Shown one piece after another: positions 22,685-34,594 of a DNA stretch of 64,000 nt (within the stretch, counting starts at the first letter, position 1; each line of letters opens with the position of its first letter). The stretch covers positions 135,223,047-135,287,046 of the forward strand of contig NC_030678.2 in NCBI RefSeq assembly GCF_000004195.4, in the 5' to 3' direction. The notes under the pieces are model-generated. The model had not been told where the DNA came from. It was given only the letters and a program-made list of their open reading frames with translations, and made no database searches. The DNA is from Xenopus tropicalis. Lineage: Eukaryota > Chordata > Amphibia > Anura > Pipidae. A program made the translations under genes and the position numbers.

Positions 22685-24020
22685 GTAATGTGTTCCTACA
22701 CGGTTATTTTGCCCACACAAAAGTTGTTATATTTGTAAATTCAATATAAGTCTATAGTTGTATCATATTATTAAAGGGTAACTTAACTTGAGTGATTTTC
22801 ATATAAATTTTTTTTGGTAGCATCAGCACTACTGATTTCAACAATTGTAAACCTAAGTATACAGAATATATATGTGATAATGCATAACAAGAATATTGTG
22901 CATGTTTAAGCAGAAGCACAGTTTTGCAGTCATTAAAGCCCATGCAGTTTAGACTTGTACCCATGATCTTCCATCTTGTAAGGTGCACTGTGAACCTTTC
23001 ATCATATTAAAAAAACAGCACAATATGTAGAGAGCAGCTTGCACAGAGGCAAGTTGTTCCTAGTGTCCTCTATTGCTCCTGCCTTGTACATACTCAATGA
23101 TGCACGCAGTAGGTAGCATGCCAGTGAAAGCCTATGTCCTGCTCACTTTCTGCCCTTATATATCTAGCAACTTTGGCATTAAAGTTCACAAAAACAAAAA
23201 AAAAATGAAGCTTAGCAGGTAATTCTGCTATGCAGATGGTTTCTCAGGGTGATGAGGTGCGTTGTGTTATTTCCACACATACAATTCTGCACATTTTGGG
23301 CTCCCATCCTACCAACAAAGTGATGGGGTTTTTATCAAAAGGGCAGGGTTTAGGCATATAGGAGCAATTTTGTGCAGGCCATGAAGTGTATGGGGCCCCA
23401 GTCCTCCTTGTTGGAACCCTGATCAGAGAATTTTATTTACATGCCTTTTAACTTTGATATTGGACTTTTTCAACAATGTTCTTTTTACTATTTTTCTATA
23501 AAACCCAACTTTTTGAGTGTTTGGGTTTTACTTGTGTCCTTTCTCATCTCAGCTGTGAATCTCTGGCACTTCTTCATGGTTACCATTTAACTTCAAGTTG
23601 CTTCTCTAATACCCTCAAAAAGAAAAAAAATTAAAAAGAAGCTTCTTACACTGGAAGATTGTAATTATTCTGTTAAGATTTTCTCCAATAGTAACTGCCT
23701 TAGAAACAGTGATTGCTGTTTAACATCCAGCCATCACTTTGTTAGTTCTCACTAATGGGGATCCGCACCACAACTCTTCATTTTTTTGCCAATTTTTTTG
23801 TTTTGTGGAGCTTTGGGATTGTGTTGCTACACTTTTATGGAGAAAATAAGAAATTGCCCTGTAGGAATGGACAGGGAAGGAATGAACAGTTGCATGTGTG
23901 TGAGATTGTAAGAAAATACTCTTTCAAGTATAAAGAAACAAATCATTAAGATTGAGGAGACTGCATAACAACATATACTTTAGTGTTATTGTTTAGTTGT
24001 TAGCAAGTTATTTTGTAGCC

Positions 24021-24053
24021 ATATATATATATATATACATACATACATACATA
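24021..24053. repeat. (TA)n(CATA)n compound microsatellite
   Basis: About eight TA units run directly into about four tetranucleotide cata units. Confidence 0.85.
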
Positions 24054-24968
24054 AATGCTGAAATGAACCATGAACAAAAGCCAAAACAAAAGACCCACAG
24101 TTTTCTAAAACAAATAACTGAATAATTAATTCTTCAGTAAGCACAGAATTTGCTCTTTTTTCAAGAGATGAAAGACAATTAGGCTGGTAGGAATGGCTTT
24201 GGAACCATTGTGTGTCTGTGTGTTGTATCAACTGAGAAAATATGAAATGTGAGTTACATGTCTGCGGTGGTGAGTCTCTGGGAGATAGTTTATTTTATAA
24301 AGAGAAGCACAAGCCAGAACTTGAGATGAAAGTGCTGAAGAGTCTATCTGCGAGATAACAAAAGTCCATAGATTTAAATAAATGGTTATTATACTGAGAT
24401 CCTCAAAGCAAAGGAGAACAATCATAAAAGACAATAAACTAGAATTAGTTGTCAAGTATTCTGTCCCAATCTATTTCATGTTTACTGAAATGAAGCTAGA
24501 TTAAAATAATAGATTCCCAACATAGGTGTTTGTATCATTTCTGCATCTGTGATTAGGTATGGCTCTTGTACATGTCCCAGAGAATGGGATGAGTGGGGTT
24601 TAGAAGTTGGCAAGGTTATAAAGATACTTCTGAACCATTTAATCATCATATTCCCTAAAAACAAATTGCAGTTACACATATTTTGGCATGTCCCACTGTT
24701 ATTATACATTAGTCCATGTATGCTTAGGAATTAACTATCTGAATTGATTAGCTGAAGGGTATAAATTCCAGGTTTGCAGTCTCTTCCACTAACATCGAAG
24801 GTTTGGTGAGCACAGCATGTGAATGTTCTCTGTATGTCTGTGTATCCAGTTAACTGTGTTGCTGAAACTTCAAAACAGACTCTTATCCACAAGTTATAAT
24901 AACACATCCCATTCAGTAGGTTTCACAGATCCTCCTTTCAGATGGTACACAACTTCTGAGATGTTAGC

Positions 24969-24984
24969 CACACACACACACACA
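24969..24984. repeat. (CA)n microsatellite
   Basis: Eight uninterrupted ca dinucleotides. Confidence 0.8.
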
Positions 24985-25756
24985 TGCAAGTTAGTTGTTT
25001 CAACCAGCAGTAGTACTCACTCAACAGGTGTCCAGCTTCAGACTATAAGACCCTGTAATATCCTGCATGGATTTAAACCAGTGACCTGCAGGTTACTATG
25101 CAGTCTGCCCTACCTCTGCACTATATGAGAAGACTGCTATGAGTCTGGTTAAATTACTTTTGGTATCCCTGCATTTTAAGCAAACATGGCTTGTTTCAGC
25201 TGCTGTTAAACTGGGCACAGGTGCTCACTATTAGCCATCAGTATGGCTATAAAGCCCCAGCTCTGAACTCAATCAGTGCCTGTTATAGGTCAAGCTTGCT
25301 GGTTCCTATGTGCTCTGATTCCTGTTAGTGCTAGTTCCTACATGCTGTGCTTTCCTGCTCCTGTCCCTTGCGTTGACCCCTTGGTTTTGATCATGGTTTG
25401 TTCCTCATCTCGAGTTTTCCTCATGATTCTACAGTTGTTATCTGGTTCTGACCTGTCCTGTCTGACTAAGTCCAGTTTCTTTTCTTACTAGCTAATTCCA
25501 TGCAGTAAACATTTGGCTTCCTTCTCTGTCCTGTGGGTGTCAGTGGATTCTCATGCAGCAAGTCCTGGTGGCACTCAAGTTGCTGAGGGCCAGGCCCAAA
25601 AGGTGGCTTTATAGGCAAAAAGCTTAGACAGGAATCCAGAAACATCCCTTGGGATGGGGCTTAATATACTGTATGTGACAGACCCTTACAGTCGTGCCCC
25701 TCTTTGGGACATCCCTATATTCTATATTCGTGATTGTTGAACTGATGGGTGGTTCC

Positions 25757-26004
25757 CAGGCCCAGACTTGTGGCAAGGCCACAAAGGCCCAGGTGTAGGG
25801 CGGCATAACTTTTGGAATGGCATGCCGCCCAGCCTCATGTGGAATTTGCTCCCATATGGAGACTGGGGAAGGGGTGCGCAGTATACTTCAGCACATCCTG
25901 TCCTTAGTGCTCTGTATGTGAGCTGTTAGGTTGTGCGAGCAAGTGATCCTGAGGGGGAGGGGCAGAGAAAGGGGGCAGCCTCTGAGCGCTGAAATAAAAG
26001 TCTG
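25757..26004 (+). mobile_element. hAT MITE family G, copy 3, perfect TSD
   Basis: The element begins caggcccagacttgtgg. The octamer gtggttcc occurs immediately before it (25749-25756) and again immediately after aaagtctg (26005-26012), a perfect 8-bp TSD diagnostic of the hAT superfamily. Internal motifs gccacaaaggccc and ggcatgccgccc match the copies at 14952 and 60718. Confidence 0.85.
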
Positions 26005-26081
26005 GTGGTTCCAGGGTACTGTCACTTCAGCTCTCCTTACTGGAGCCTCTGGATGCTCTTCTAACTACCTTTAGTGTATGT

Positions 26082-26402
26082 GCGAGGTCACACGAAGCGT
26101 AGATCTGCTTCTCACAGTCCTACATTTTTCAGTCAGGCTTAGAGGAGCGGATACACTTTTCTATGCTGCCCATAGGAATTTGCTTCAGTGCAGCCACACA
26201 CAGTGGAATGGAGTGAAAATCCGCCTGTAAAGCGTGAAAGTGGGCATTTTTGGGCAGATCTACGCTCTGCTCTGCCGCATGTGGCTGCGCTGAAGCAGAT
26301 TTGGTATATTTCAGTGCAGGCACACAGGCAGTGTAGGAAAGCAGATCTGTTTCTGACAGTGTGACTGAGAGAAGCAGATCTATGCTTTGTGTAACCTCGC
26401 CC
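26082..26402. mobile_element. MITE with 'gcgaggtcacac' terminal inverted repeats
   Basis: The left end gcgaggtcacacgaagcg then tagatctgcttctcac is the inverse of gagaagcagatctatgc then tttgtgtaacctcgc. Internal agatct-containing text is also paired (ggcagatctacgctctgc). The minus-strand frames through it are repeat-derived. Confidence 0.7.
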
Positions 26403-26419
26403 TATCAGTCTTACCCTTA

Positions 26420-26630
26420 GGGGCAGATTTATCAAAATGTGAGTTCAGAACTAAATACATAAAAACTCACATTCTATTCATTCCTATGGGATTTTAAGAG
26501 GTGTCTTTATTAATGGGTGAAAGTTAGGACTCTTTGATAAATACACTTCTAAATACCCCATAGGAATGAATAGAACATAGGTGAGTTTTATGTATTAAGC
26601 TCTTAACTCACATTTTGATAAATCTGCCCC
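26420..26630. mobile_element. Harbinger-like palindromic MITE, TTA TSD
   Basis: The left end ggggcagatttatcaaaatg and right end cattttgataaatctgcccc are perfect inverses. Both sides carry TTA (26417-26419 and 26631-26633), the 3-bp TWA-type TSD of PIF/Harbinger elements. Internal arms also pair (cattcctatggg and ccccataggaatg), so nearly the whole 211 bp folds on itself. Confidence 0.85.
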
Positions 26631-26639
26631 TTAGTGTTC

Positions 26640-27727
26640 ATTTTACAAGAGCTGACCCTCAAATAGATAGTCCTACCTCAAGATCTTCTACATCCTACTG
26701 AGACTTAATTTCTCAGGCTCTCCAGTAACGCTCTCGCCTCATCCTCAGAGCACTGTTCCAACTAAATGGGTTCCACAGTATAAAGTTCAAGCCAGACTGA
26801 CAATCTGTATATTCTATCAAATAACATATACCATGAACATTTGCATTAGCTGGACAGAAGCAAAATAGGAAGGCAAATAATTCAAAAACTATATAAAAAA
26901 ACTTGAAGACTAAAAATTGCTAAGAATAGGACATTTTATATGATACTAAACATTAACTTGACTATGAACTGCCCCTTTAGTAGAAAATATGCACGTAATC
27001 CCTGGGTACCCTACGGATGACACCGTGAGAGGCTGAGACTGCTTGCGTTGGGAGAACAAGGCTGCGCACACAGACAGAGCTGAGCTTTAGAGCAATGTAA
27101 GATGTGTCTCTTCCAGCCCTTCCTGTCTGCCTTCCTCTGGGATGTTGTGCAATGCCTTGTGTGAGGTTCCCACCCAGACGCACTTCCTATTTCAGCACAG
27201 GGGAGATACACGCTGCTATGTATTTACTCCGGCCACAAGTACATATTAGTAGATAAACTAACCCATCAAACTGGCTCCAGGCAAAAGTACAGATATACAT
27301 TATCCAAATTATACATCCCATACAAATTACACATCATTTACTTAGATAAAAAGAACACAAAAAAATGATTTTAATGGGCCAACTTGAAATAGCATGTATA
27401 AATCTGGAGTCAAACGAACCAACATAATATTTGTCCTGCAAGGTGTATGTGTGTTTTGTCTGTGTTTTTGTCTATGTGTGTCTGTTAGTGTGTGCGTGCC
27501 AATCAAATCTGTATGTGGAATTTTTTGGGGAAAACATATATATTTCCAGCTATGTCTGGCAGTGTATATGTATATTCTTATATGTGTATTTAGTTTATCA
27601 TCAGTAAAAAGATAACAGGTTTGACATTATATGTATAATCAAATATCTAACAATTGTTATGGACAGGCTTCACCATGTTATATCACTCACCGGCCATTTC
27701 TATAGAAGTGCAGGCCTGGCCCCAGCC
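26640..27727. other. Anonymous sequence with one moderately CpG-containing patch
   Basis: The patch at 26990-27230 contains more CpGs than its surroundings (ctgcttgcgttggg, ctgcgcacacag) and overlapping minus-strand frames, but I could not define an exon. The segment 27440-27500 is a degenerate GT-rich tract. Confidence 0.3.
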
Positions 27728-28034
27728 TTAAAGTGATACTGACACTAAAAAACTACTCTTCAAAATATTAAAGTACATTAAAAGTTCCCTATAGGTCATG
27801 TTGATTATTTTTCCCTGATAGTGCTGCTTTTGTAAGTAATTGTCACCGACTGTCTCTTTTCAACCTGTCAGTTATAGCTTCTAATGCTAACGGCCTCCTG
27901 CTGCACAAATATGGCAGCCCCCTCATAGAGGAACATGGGGGATCAGATAGGGAATGTAAACACTTTTATGGTATGAAGATATATGTTATAATAGTTGTAA
28001 AAAAAGGCTTATTTTCTGGTGTCAAAATCTCTTT
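27728..28034 (+). mobile_element. T2-type MITE family D, copy 1
   Basis: It begins ttaaagtgatactgacacta and ends ctggtgtcaaaatctcttta. It aligns throughout with 54143-54513, sharing cctataggtcatgttgat, cagttatagcttctaatgc and ccccctcatagaggaacatg. About 60 bp present in copy 2 are missing. The right TTAA has decayed to ttta. Confidence 0.8.
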
Positions 28035-28200
28035 ACATATGACATTACGGAATCTTCAATTCTTTAAGAAAAAACTACCTCCTTAGACTGTAGTTTTCAT
28101 GGGGTAAAACCTTAGACAGGATTATCTCATAGAAAAGATCCTGGCTCTATATTGTGTTAACAACTTTTTCCTTGCCAATCAGTGCCAATATTATGAAGAA

Positions 28201-28335
28201 CGCTGGGCAAATTTGCACCAGAGCAACAATCCATGCAACCAATTAGATATTTGCTTTTAATTTAACTGCAGCCGGCTAAAAAAGCAAATAATTAATTGGT
28301 TGCTATGGGTTACTGCCCGGGGCAAATTTGCCCTG
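28201..28335. mobile_element. Palindromic MITE, 'gcaaatttgcacc' family, copy 2
   Basis: The ends cgctgggcaaatttgcacc and ggggcaaatttgccctg are inverted copies, and internal gcaaccaattagatattt pairs with aattaattggttgc. It is the same family as 9984 and 37610. Confidence 0.65.
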
Positions 28336-28339
28336 TTTT

Positions 28340-29069
28340 CATAAATGAGTCCAACTGTGTGTGTCTGAGCCTGTAGCATTTCTGCGTGCGTGCGTGCGTG
28401 TGTGTATGATCACACATGCAAAGGCCCATTATAATGTATGTGAATGCTTGCCTGTGTAGAGAGGCTCTTTATAAACTGTCAAGACTGTTACCAAGTCTGA
28501 ACTGGTAATGACCATAGGCTGTAACTGTGTGTTTATACTACAGACACGAAAGCTTCTCTCTAGCAAATGTAAGAATATACTGCCCTCATGTGTCAGCTCC
28601 ATATACTGCAAGCTCTGCGGGATAGCTTACTCTGACTCTCCCTCACCTCCATTTACACACAGTTGACCAGTCACTTCAAATGTTCTGGGTCACCTGGCTG
28701 TTGCTGAACTACAAGTTCCACACATTAACACAGAATGTGCTGGCATCTGAACTGAGATTCAAGAGGATGAAGATCCATACACACAATGTCACTCTGACTG
28801 GATGTAACAGAGAGGTGCAAAGCAAATAACAGCATTATATAAGAGGAGCACTGCACATTGCCACTTGTTTCAAGCAGGGTGTCAGTATCAAGAGGGCGGA
28901 TAAATGTGCAGCAGCCCTATAGGCAGAACCAATGCTATTATGGTATTAAATGTATAATCCAAGATGACCATAACTCTGGATACCTTTGGGTGGATTTATA
29001 AACATAGATGCTAAATTGCAGTTACCAGAACAGTCTGCCACAACTTAGAAAATAAAAGCAAAGATCTGA
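28340..29069. other. Anonymous sequence
   Basis: It contains a short (gcgt)n(gt)n tract at 28384-28408 and otherwise no structure that I can name. Confidence 0.4.
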
Positions 29070-29330
29070 CTAGTAATGAGTGAATCTGTCCTGTTTCGCT
29101 TTGCCAAGAAATTCGCAAATCTTTAAAAAGTTTAGCGAAACAGTGAAAAATACGCAAAACGGCAAAAATGTTGCGCATCAAAAATATTGGGACATGCATC
29201 AAAAAACATTGTCGTGTGTAATTTTTTTTTGATGCGGCCGACAATTTTTGGTCACATGGGGAATTTTTCCATGCAAATTTTGTCATCTATTTTGTGAAAA
29301 AAATCTGCCAATGGAGGAACGTGGAAGTTC
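29070..29330 (+). repeat. Interspersed repeat, 'gaatctgtcctgtttcgc' family
   Basis: The segment atgagtgaatctgtcctgtt then tcgctttgccaagaaattcg, with repeated gcgaaa and cgcaaa motifs, is typical of a common Xenopus DNA repeat. The ends are not resolved. Frames through it are not coding. Confidence 0.45.
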
Positions 29331-29339
29331 GCCACAAAA

Positions 29340-31205
29340 CCATGCCTGCCGAAAAATTTCTGTCTTGACTGCCAAGAAAGAGACAGGGTTTGGGCAGATC
29401 AGAAGCAGGGTCGGATGGATTGTGGGCATGGCTTGCCAGATTTTTGACACCTCACAATTTGTGAAATTCTGCACAAAGTACTTTCTCCCGTACCCACACT
29501 GTGTGCCTTGCACATGATTTTATGACTAGCTCAACGTTCACAAGTGCAAAATAGCACTATGCAAAATACCGGCCCTAAACAGGCCTTGAGTAGAAGGTTC
29601 TGAATCCCTTTGTCACACACTAAGCAAGGGTTGTACCATGGGATGCCCATAGGCTGCTCCTCTTGCATGTTGTGCCAGGAGGCACTCCCAGTGCTGCATA
29701 CAAACATGGCTGCAAATCTTTGTGCTTCATTCGGGAACTGCAAAGATTTGTGCCTATGAGTAAGGTGCGTTGTGGGGAAAAAACATAAGAGCTTTGCTCC
29801 TTTCGCCCCATAAAAAGCCCTCTGCTATATACACTCAGACCAACTCAAGTAATATAGTTTTCGAGACATTTTAAGGTTGAGCTTTTATTTTATTTTAAAG
29901 GATGTGTAAACCTTAAAAAATATATTTTACATACATTTTTTTCAGAGCTATTTAACTTTTTAATTGTCAGTGTAATGGATTTTGTGACAACAGTGCCACC
30001 TGCTGGTCACTTGCTGCAACTGTACCTTTGGAAAGGAAAAATAGAGACCTCTTCTGATGTAACTCTGCAAATGCGCTAAGGAAAGCACCCTGAGCAATTT
30101 TTTTAAGGGAACACAGGTGCCCATTAGTCCCCTAGCCCAGAGGGGATGTGCAGGAGGAAAGCTCCTCACGGAAGATGTTTCCTTGCATCCATGCTGAGCA
30201 AAGTTGACACATCTGGTCATGCAAGGCAGAAGTATAGAGAAGTCTAAGATGCAATTTATGGGCTTACTTATCAATTTTTGAGTTTGTGAAACTAGAGGTA
30301 GGCAGAAGATACATTTGCCTTGGGTGTGATGGGGGGAATAAAATTGAAGAGGTAGAGATCAATGGCTCTCATTCCTGTCATTCCTTGTATGTATAAAACT
30401 TCCTATTCCCCTCTACCCCCCACCCAAGTCACCCCCCATACCTACACTTGCCACAAATGTTCATCTCCGGCTTCCTTGTGTCTCTTAATCTTCCCTGATT
30501 TGTACTCCCTTCGGCTGTCCATTCCACCTCCCTGAATAAGCTATAATACCTCTGGTCTGCTCCCAATTCCTGATTCTCTTCTCTCCACCCTCCAGGGATT
30601 AGTGAACTCTACTTCCTGACCTAATACTAGCTAAAAAATTTTTATAACTTAATCATAATTTAGTTCATTATAACGTAATCATAATGACCAGCCAATCATT
30701 TCCTATTATTTTCTAAGCCCAGTCATTTTCTATTACTTTCCTAGCCATCCCAGAAGCAGTCTCTTCAAAGTAGGCAAATAACTATTATTATTTATTCTCT
30801 TTACACAGATTCCTGCTTAGTTGAGAAACTGGAAATAGAGCTTGCTTTAGGGGTAACCTCCGGGCCCCAGTCTCCCTGCACTTACCAGAGCAGCACTTAC
30901 ATGCAGATGGAGTTAATGATACTTAGCTCGACACTGCAGAACACATTCTTTTAGTACATAAGGTGAAATCTGCAAAATTCTGTAAATAAAGGTAAATAAG
31001 AGTCATAAGTGCCTTTACATTTGTTCTGCCCCATCTTTTTTTTTGCAAACTTTTAATAAAATAGGATTTTTGATGATTTTTGAATATATATCTGTAGAAT
31101 CTGCTTCTCTAGTTTAGGATGGGCTGTTTCCTTTTTGCCACAAGGTGGAGACATACACTAAATGATTAATAAGGAAGCAGGTCTAGCACACTGCATGGCT
31201 TAGAC
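29340..31205. other. Anonymous sequence
   Basis: A T2-like start (tttaaaggatgtgtaaacctt) occurs at 29896 without a paired end. A pyrimidine-rich segment at 30390-30600 has no exon behind it. The rest is featureless. Confidence 0.35.
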
Positions 31206-31791
31206 TAGGGGTGCCCAAATGGTAGATAGCAGTCTACCAGTAGATCACTTTAAAGCAGTGGTTCTCAACCTTCTTAATTCCACAACCCTTTAATACAGTT
31301 CCTCATGTTGTGGTGACCCCCAACCATAAAATTATTCCTAAGACCATGGGAAAGTTTTCCGATGGTCCTAGGTGACCCCTGTGAAAGGGTCATTTGACCC
31401 ACAGGTTGAGAACCATTGCTTTAAAGTTTCTGGTAGACCTCAAAGCGGAATGCAGTGGGGTAACATCCCGTCACTTCATTTTCCCCCCCAGCATACTGGA
31501 GCTTTTGAGTGCGGCTGCTCAAGCCATCCGTCTTTTATCCCAGTATAGAAGATTGTCCCCACTGGGCTGCTGTATATATTTGTTTGCAATCCTTTCACAT
31601 TAAACTTGAAGCTGGCACTTAGTAATAATGTTATGTGAAATGTGAATTTGGCGCAGCATTTATTTATTGCTATGTGTATTTGTTACTTTTTCTTGCTTAT
31701 TGTGCCAAATGATAGTCGTGGTAGATCTCATGGCAGAGGCCAGGTGGCAAGAGTAGATCACAGCGTTTGGGCAAGAGTCTGGGCGCCCCTG
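31206..31791 (+). mobile_element. hAT-type element hosting a nested SPIN-like insertion
   Basis: The left end taggggtgcccaaatgg and right end tctgggcgcccctg are inverted copies. The flanking octamers gcttagac (31198-31205) and gcttagtc (31792-31799) match at seven of eight positions. The left part (gtctaccagtagatcac) and inner right part (gtggtagatctcatgg) are also related. A second element with its own TSD sits at 31256-31418. Confidence 0.75.
31256..31418 (+). mobile_element. SPIN-like non-autonomous hAT element, perfect TSD
   Basis: It begins cagtggttctcaacc and ends ggttgagaaccattg. The octamer ctttaaag lies exactly before it (31248-31255) and exactly after it (31419-31426). The internal text tttaatacagttcctcatg, ttgtggtgacccccaacc and ggtgacccctgtgaaaggg is what I recall of the SPIN (Space Invader) non-autonomous consensus, a family reported in tetrapods including Xenopus and attributed to horizontal transfer. 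At 163 bp it is shorter than the usual copy, so a central deletion is likely. Confidence 0.85.
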
Positions 31792-31969
31792 GCTTAGTCA
31801 CTTCATTTGAGAGTTCTAAATAGTAGTATTTGCCTATGTAAAAAGTGTCACTAGTAGCTTGCGGTATAGGCAGTAAGTAAAAGAAGGTATTGCTGAACAA
31901 ATTTACTACATCTTTAGTTATTAAAAGAGAATGTATTATATTTGATTTGCATACTAAGCTTCTGGTCCG

Positions 31970-32598
31970 GAACTAGGGGTAGGCAGAAGAGGCAGCTGCC
32001 TAGGGCGCAACCAGGGCCGCCATCAGGGGTGTACAGGGGGGACAGTCGTCCCGGGCCCAGGCAATCTTCATTTTTAAAGTGGGCCCAGCCATGCTACAGT
32101 TTTCTGACGTCAGTACGCACGGGGTGCAACTTTATAAAAGGGCCTGTCTCTCATAGGAGCCCGAAGTCTTCAGGGGGCAATTGGGGGACTGTGTATGGGG
32201 GCACTGTCTTTAGGGGGTAATTGGGGGTACTGTCTTTGGGAGTTACTGTGTATGGGGGGGCCCTGGCCAGCATAGCATTAGGGGGGCACTGTGTATAGGG
32301 AGCACTGTGTTGGAGGGCCCTGATACTTTTTATGTCTGTGTGTCCTTTGTACTGATGGGAGGGTCCATTTGGGGGGAGGGGCCCTTTGGGAGGGGGGGTC
32401 CAGAAAATTTTGTTTGAGGGGCCCCGTGATTTCTGATGGCGACCCTGGGCGCAACGATTGGGGGGCGCCAGGCAGGAGCCTCTCCTGCCTACCCCTAGTA
32501 CGTGATCAGCAGTTGTGCGCTGCGCTACTTTGCATCGCACACCACTCCGCCCCCCGCGCAAACTGCCTAGGGCGCCTGGTCGGCTTGGCCCGCCCCTG
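31970..32598 (+). mobile_element. hAT-type repeat hosting a second hAT MITE
   Basis: Host sequence gaactaggggtaggcagaag at the left pairs with cctgcctacccctagtac near 32483-32500. Host text gcctagggcgcaac is interrupted by the insertion at 32012 and resumes after 32447. The right portion (cgcgcaaactgcctagggc, ggcccgcccctg) may be the true end. A host TSD was not found. Confidence 0.6.
32012..32447 (+). mobile_element. Nested hAT MITE, 'cagggccgcc' family, perfect TSD
   Basis: The termini are cagggccgccatcagg and tctgatggcgaccctg, inverted copies of each other. The octamer ggcgcaac precedes (32004-32011) and follows (32448-32455) the element exactly. The interior is G-rich, with several gggggcactgtgtat-like subrepeats between about 32160 and 32310. 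The same family occurs at 18300-18555. The minus-strand 136-codon frame across this region is repeat-derived. Confidence 0.9.
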
Positions 32599-32824
32599 CT
32601 AAACTTTTACTATCTACATGAACCCAATATAATGGGGGTTTGCTATTAAAACTAAGAAGAATATCCCCAGTCTTCTTTGGACATCCTCCTTGTTTGTATC
32701 CATACTTTATAGATTACCTAATGAGTTCAACTACTCAAGCTAAACATTGAATCAGATGGCATATAACAGCAATAGTTTTATGAAACATAAATAGTCCTAA
32801 GCCCCAACCCTTGAGGCCTGTAAA

Positions 32825-32934
32825 CAGTGGCGTAACTAGATGTCACTGGGCCCTACAACAAATCAATTTTGTGTCCCCAAATATTTGTAATTCTACCACA
32901 ATATATTGAATTGCTGGATAACTAAGAACTGCTT
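32825..32934 (+). mobile_element. hAT terminus fragment (cagtggcgtaactaga)
   Basis: It begins cagtggcgtaactagatg then tcactgggcccta, a typical Xenopus hAT end. It is cut by the start of the family F copy at about 32935, and no right end was found. Confidence 0.5.
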
Positions 32935-33400
32935 TCAGGTAACGTATTGTTTCTCCTACTCCCATGTTACTGGAGGAGTCATGAACTGGTTGAGCCAAAC
33001 TTGGATTTTAACTATAAAATGCTATTCTCATATCTAACATTAGGTGGGGCATGGAAATTTTTTTAGCAATAGAGGTGACAGGGATCTGTTAACTTGCTAC
33101 GTTCCCATGTTTCTACTTCCCCTCCCCCCGGCTGCAGGGGGGGAAAGGGGGGCAGATATCACTCCAACTTGCAGCACAGCAGTAAAGTGTGACTGAAGTT
33201 TATCAGAGCACAGGTCACTAGGCTGAGGTCACCTGGGAAACTAACAATATGGCTAGCCCCCCATCACAAAATTAAATATAAAAAAACAAATTATTTGCTC
33301 TTTTTAAAAATGGATTTCAATTCTGCAGGAGGAGCACAATTAACTCATGCATTTTGTAAAAAAAAATGTCTTCTCTGATCTTTCTGAAGCAGAGCAACAT
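32935..33400 (+). repeat. Dispersed repeat family F, copy 2
   Basis: This matches 57609-57990 along most of its length: gtaacgtattgtttctccta, actggaggagtc, gatatcactccaacttgca, tttatcagagcacaggtca and atggatttcaat. It carries a G-rich expansion near 33125-33155 absent from the other copies. Confidence 0.7.
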
Positions 33401-33489
33401 TCAGAAAGTTCCCTATTCTGCTTTTGAATTATTTTCCCCTGACCTATTGCTGCGTTCAGCAGACCTGACCAGCAGGCAGAGCAGTTGTT

Positions 33490-33561
33490 CAGTGGTGTAT
33501 CTAGCATACAGCAGACTTTCCTTGTGGTAGGGCCCAGGCTGCAATAGATATGCCACTACTG
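33490..33561. mobile_element. 72-bp miniature hAT-like hairpin
   Basis: The left end cagtggtgtatctagc and right end tagatatgccactactg are inverted copies. It is almost only termini, with agggcccaggct between, an extreme internal deletion of the cagtggcg family. Confidence 0.55.
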
Positions 33562-33564
33562 TAG

Positions 33565-34594
33565 TTTCAATTTATTATATTTACAGTGTAAAATTAGCTA
33601 ATTTCTTTAATTCTAGGGAAAATTAATAATTGATGTACATTTCAAAAGTGCCTAGCAGAGAAATTAATTTTACATTAATTTATATTGTGGGTTTACATTT
33701 ACTGTACATATAAAACTACAGACATAGATAGGGGACCAGGTCTGTATCAGTGTTTAGTATTCACTGGCAGATTTGTTCATGTATCTGGCTGTTAAAAGCT
33801 CTCATATTTGGTGTGTTTTGGTCTCGAGTGTTTGCACACCAGAAACTCAAGGATTTTGCAGGGTGGAGATCCAGATAAAATGGCTTGCCCATGGTCACAA
33901 GTAGCTGACTCAGGATTTAAACCAGACTCCCCCGGTTCTGGTTGGTGTCACTGCCCTCGGAGACAGCGTCACAAGCACTAATCCCTCGTCTATTGTGTCT
34001 TTGCTTTCGCTCTTTGCTGTTCTAGAAACAAAAACATGGCTACAGAATTACATTCCTTTTGTAATGTACAGGGCAGTCTTACCTTACCAGAAATTCAATA
34101 GAATTTAGATCAAATTATTTGTCATTTCTTTTCTGGCTATCAGCACTTTACCCACAGTGACGCTTTGGGAAAAAAAGGACTATTTGATTACACTGCCCTG
34201 CCTGCTTCACAGATATAAAGGTGCAGCTTCTAGATGGAATATGCATTTACTGCTGAGTAAAACAAGGGTACCCCTGCTATAAAGGATACAGCCAAGCAAG
34301 TTTTCTAGTATATTTCAAAACATGTCATGAAAAAACAAATAGGTAAAGATATCTACCTTTCCATGTCAGTGTCACAAACAGTATCTATGTATAACTTCTT
34401 GCCATTAAAATGCTCTAAAATTGACTACTATAACTGTCTGTCTATAAACATATACTCTATGGGCTCATTTACCCAAGTGACCAAAGGGTGAAAAGTGGAA
34501 AATGCTACCCTGCTACCTGCCAGACCCTGCAACCTCTCCCTTTCTCTATGTAGCACAGATGGGACTTGGCTGTGCTTTATATAGAAAGGCTAGA
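33565..34594. other. Anonymous sequence
   Basis: No termini or arrays found. The segment aaactcaaggattttgcagg to ggatttaaaccagactccc (33840-33930) may be an old exon-like or SINE-like fragment, but nothing supports either. Confidence 0.3.

Larger units (their letters stand above)
20150..25740. other. Long anonymous stretch with little structure
   Basis: Microsatellites at 24021 and 24969 and a possible exon near 22556 are listed separately. A segment at 25262-25480 (ttcctgctcctgtcccttgc, gttgaccccttggttt) has the pyrimidine-rich look of an old repeat. Most of the remainder shows no termini, arrays or believable exons. AAAAAAAA tracts near 23195 and 23625 are not linked to a retroelement body. 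Confidence 0.4.

Noticed and set aside
32151..32561. 136-codon minus-strand frame
   Set aside because: It runs through the nested hAT elements and their G-rich subrepeats; such frames follow composition, not coding.
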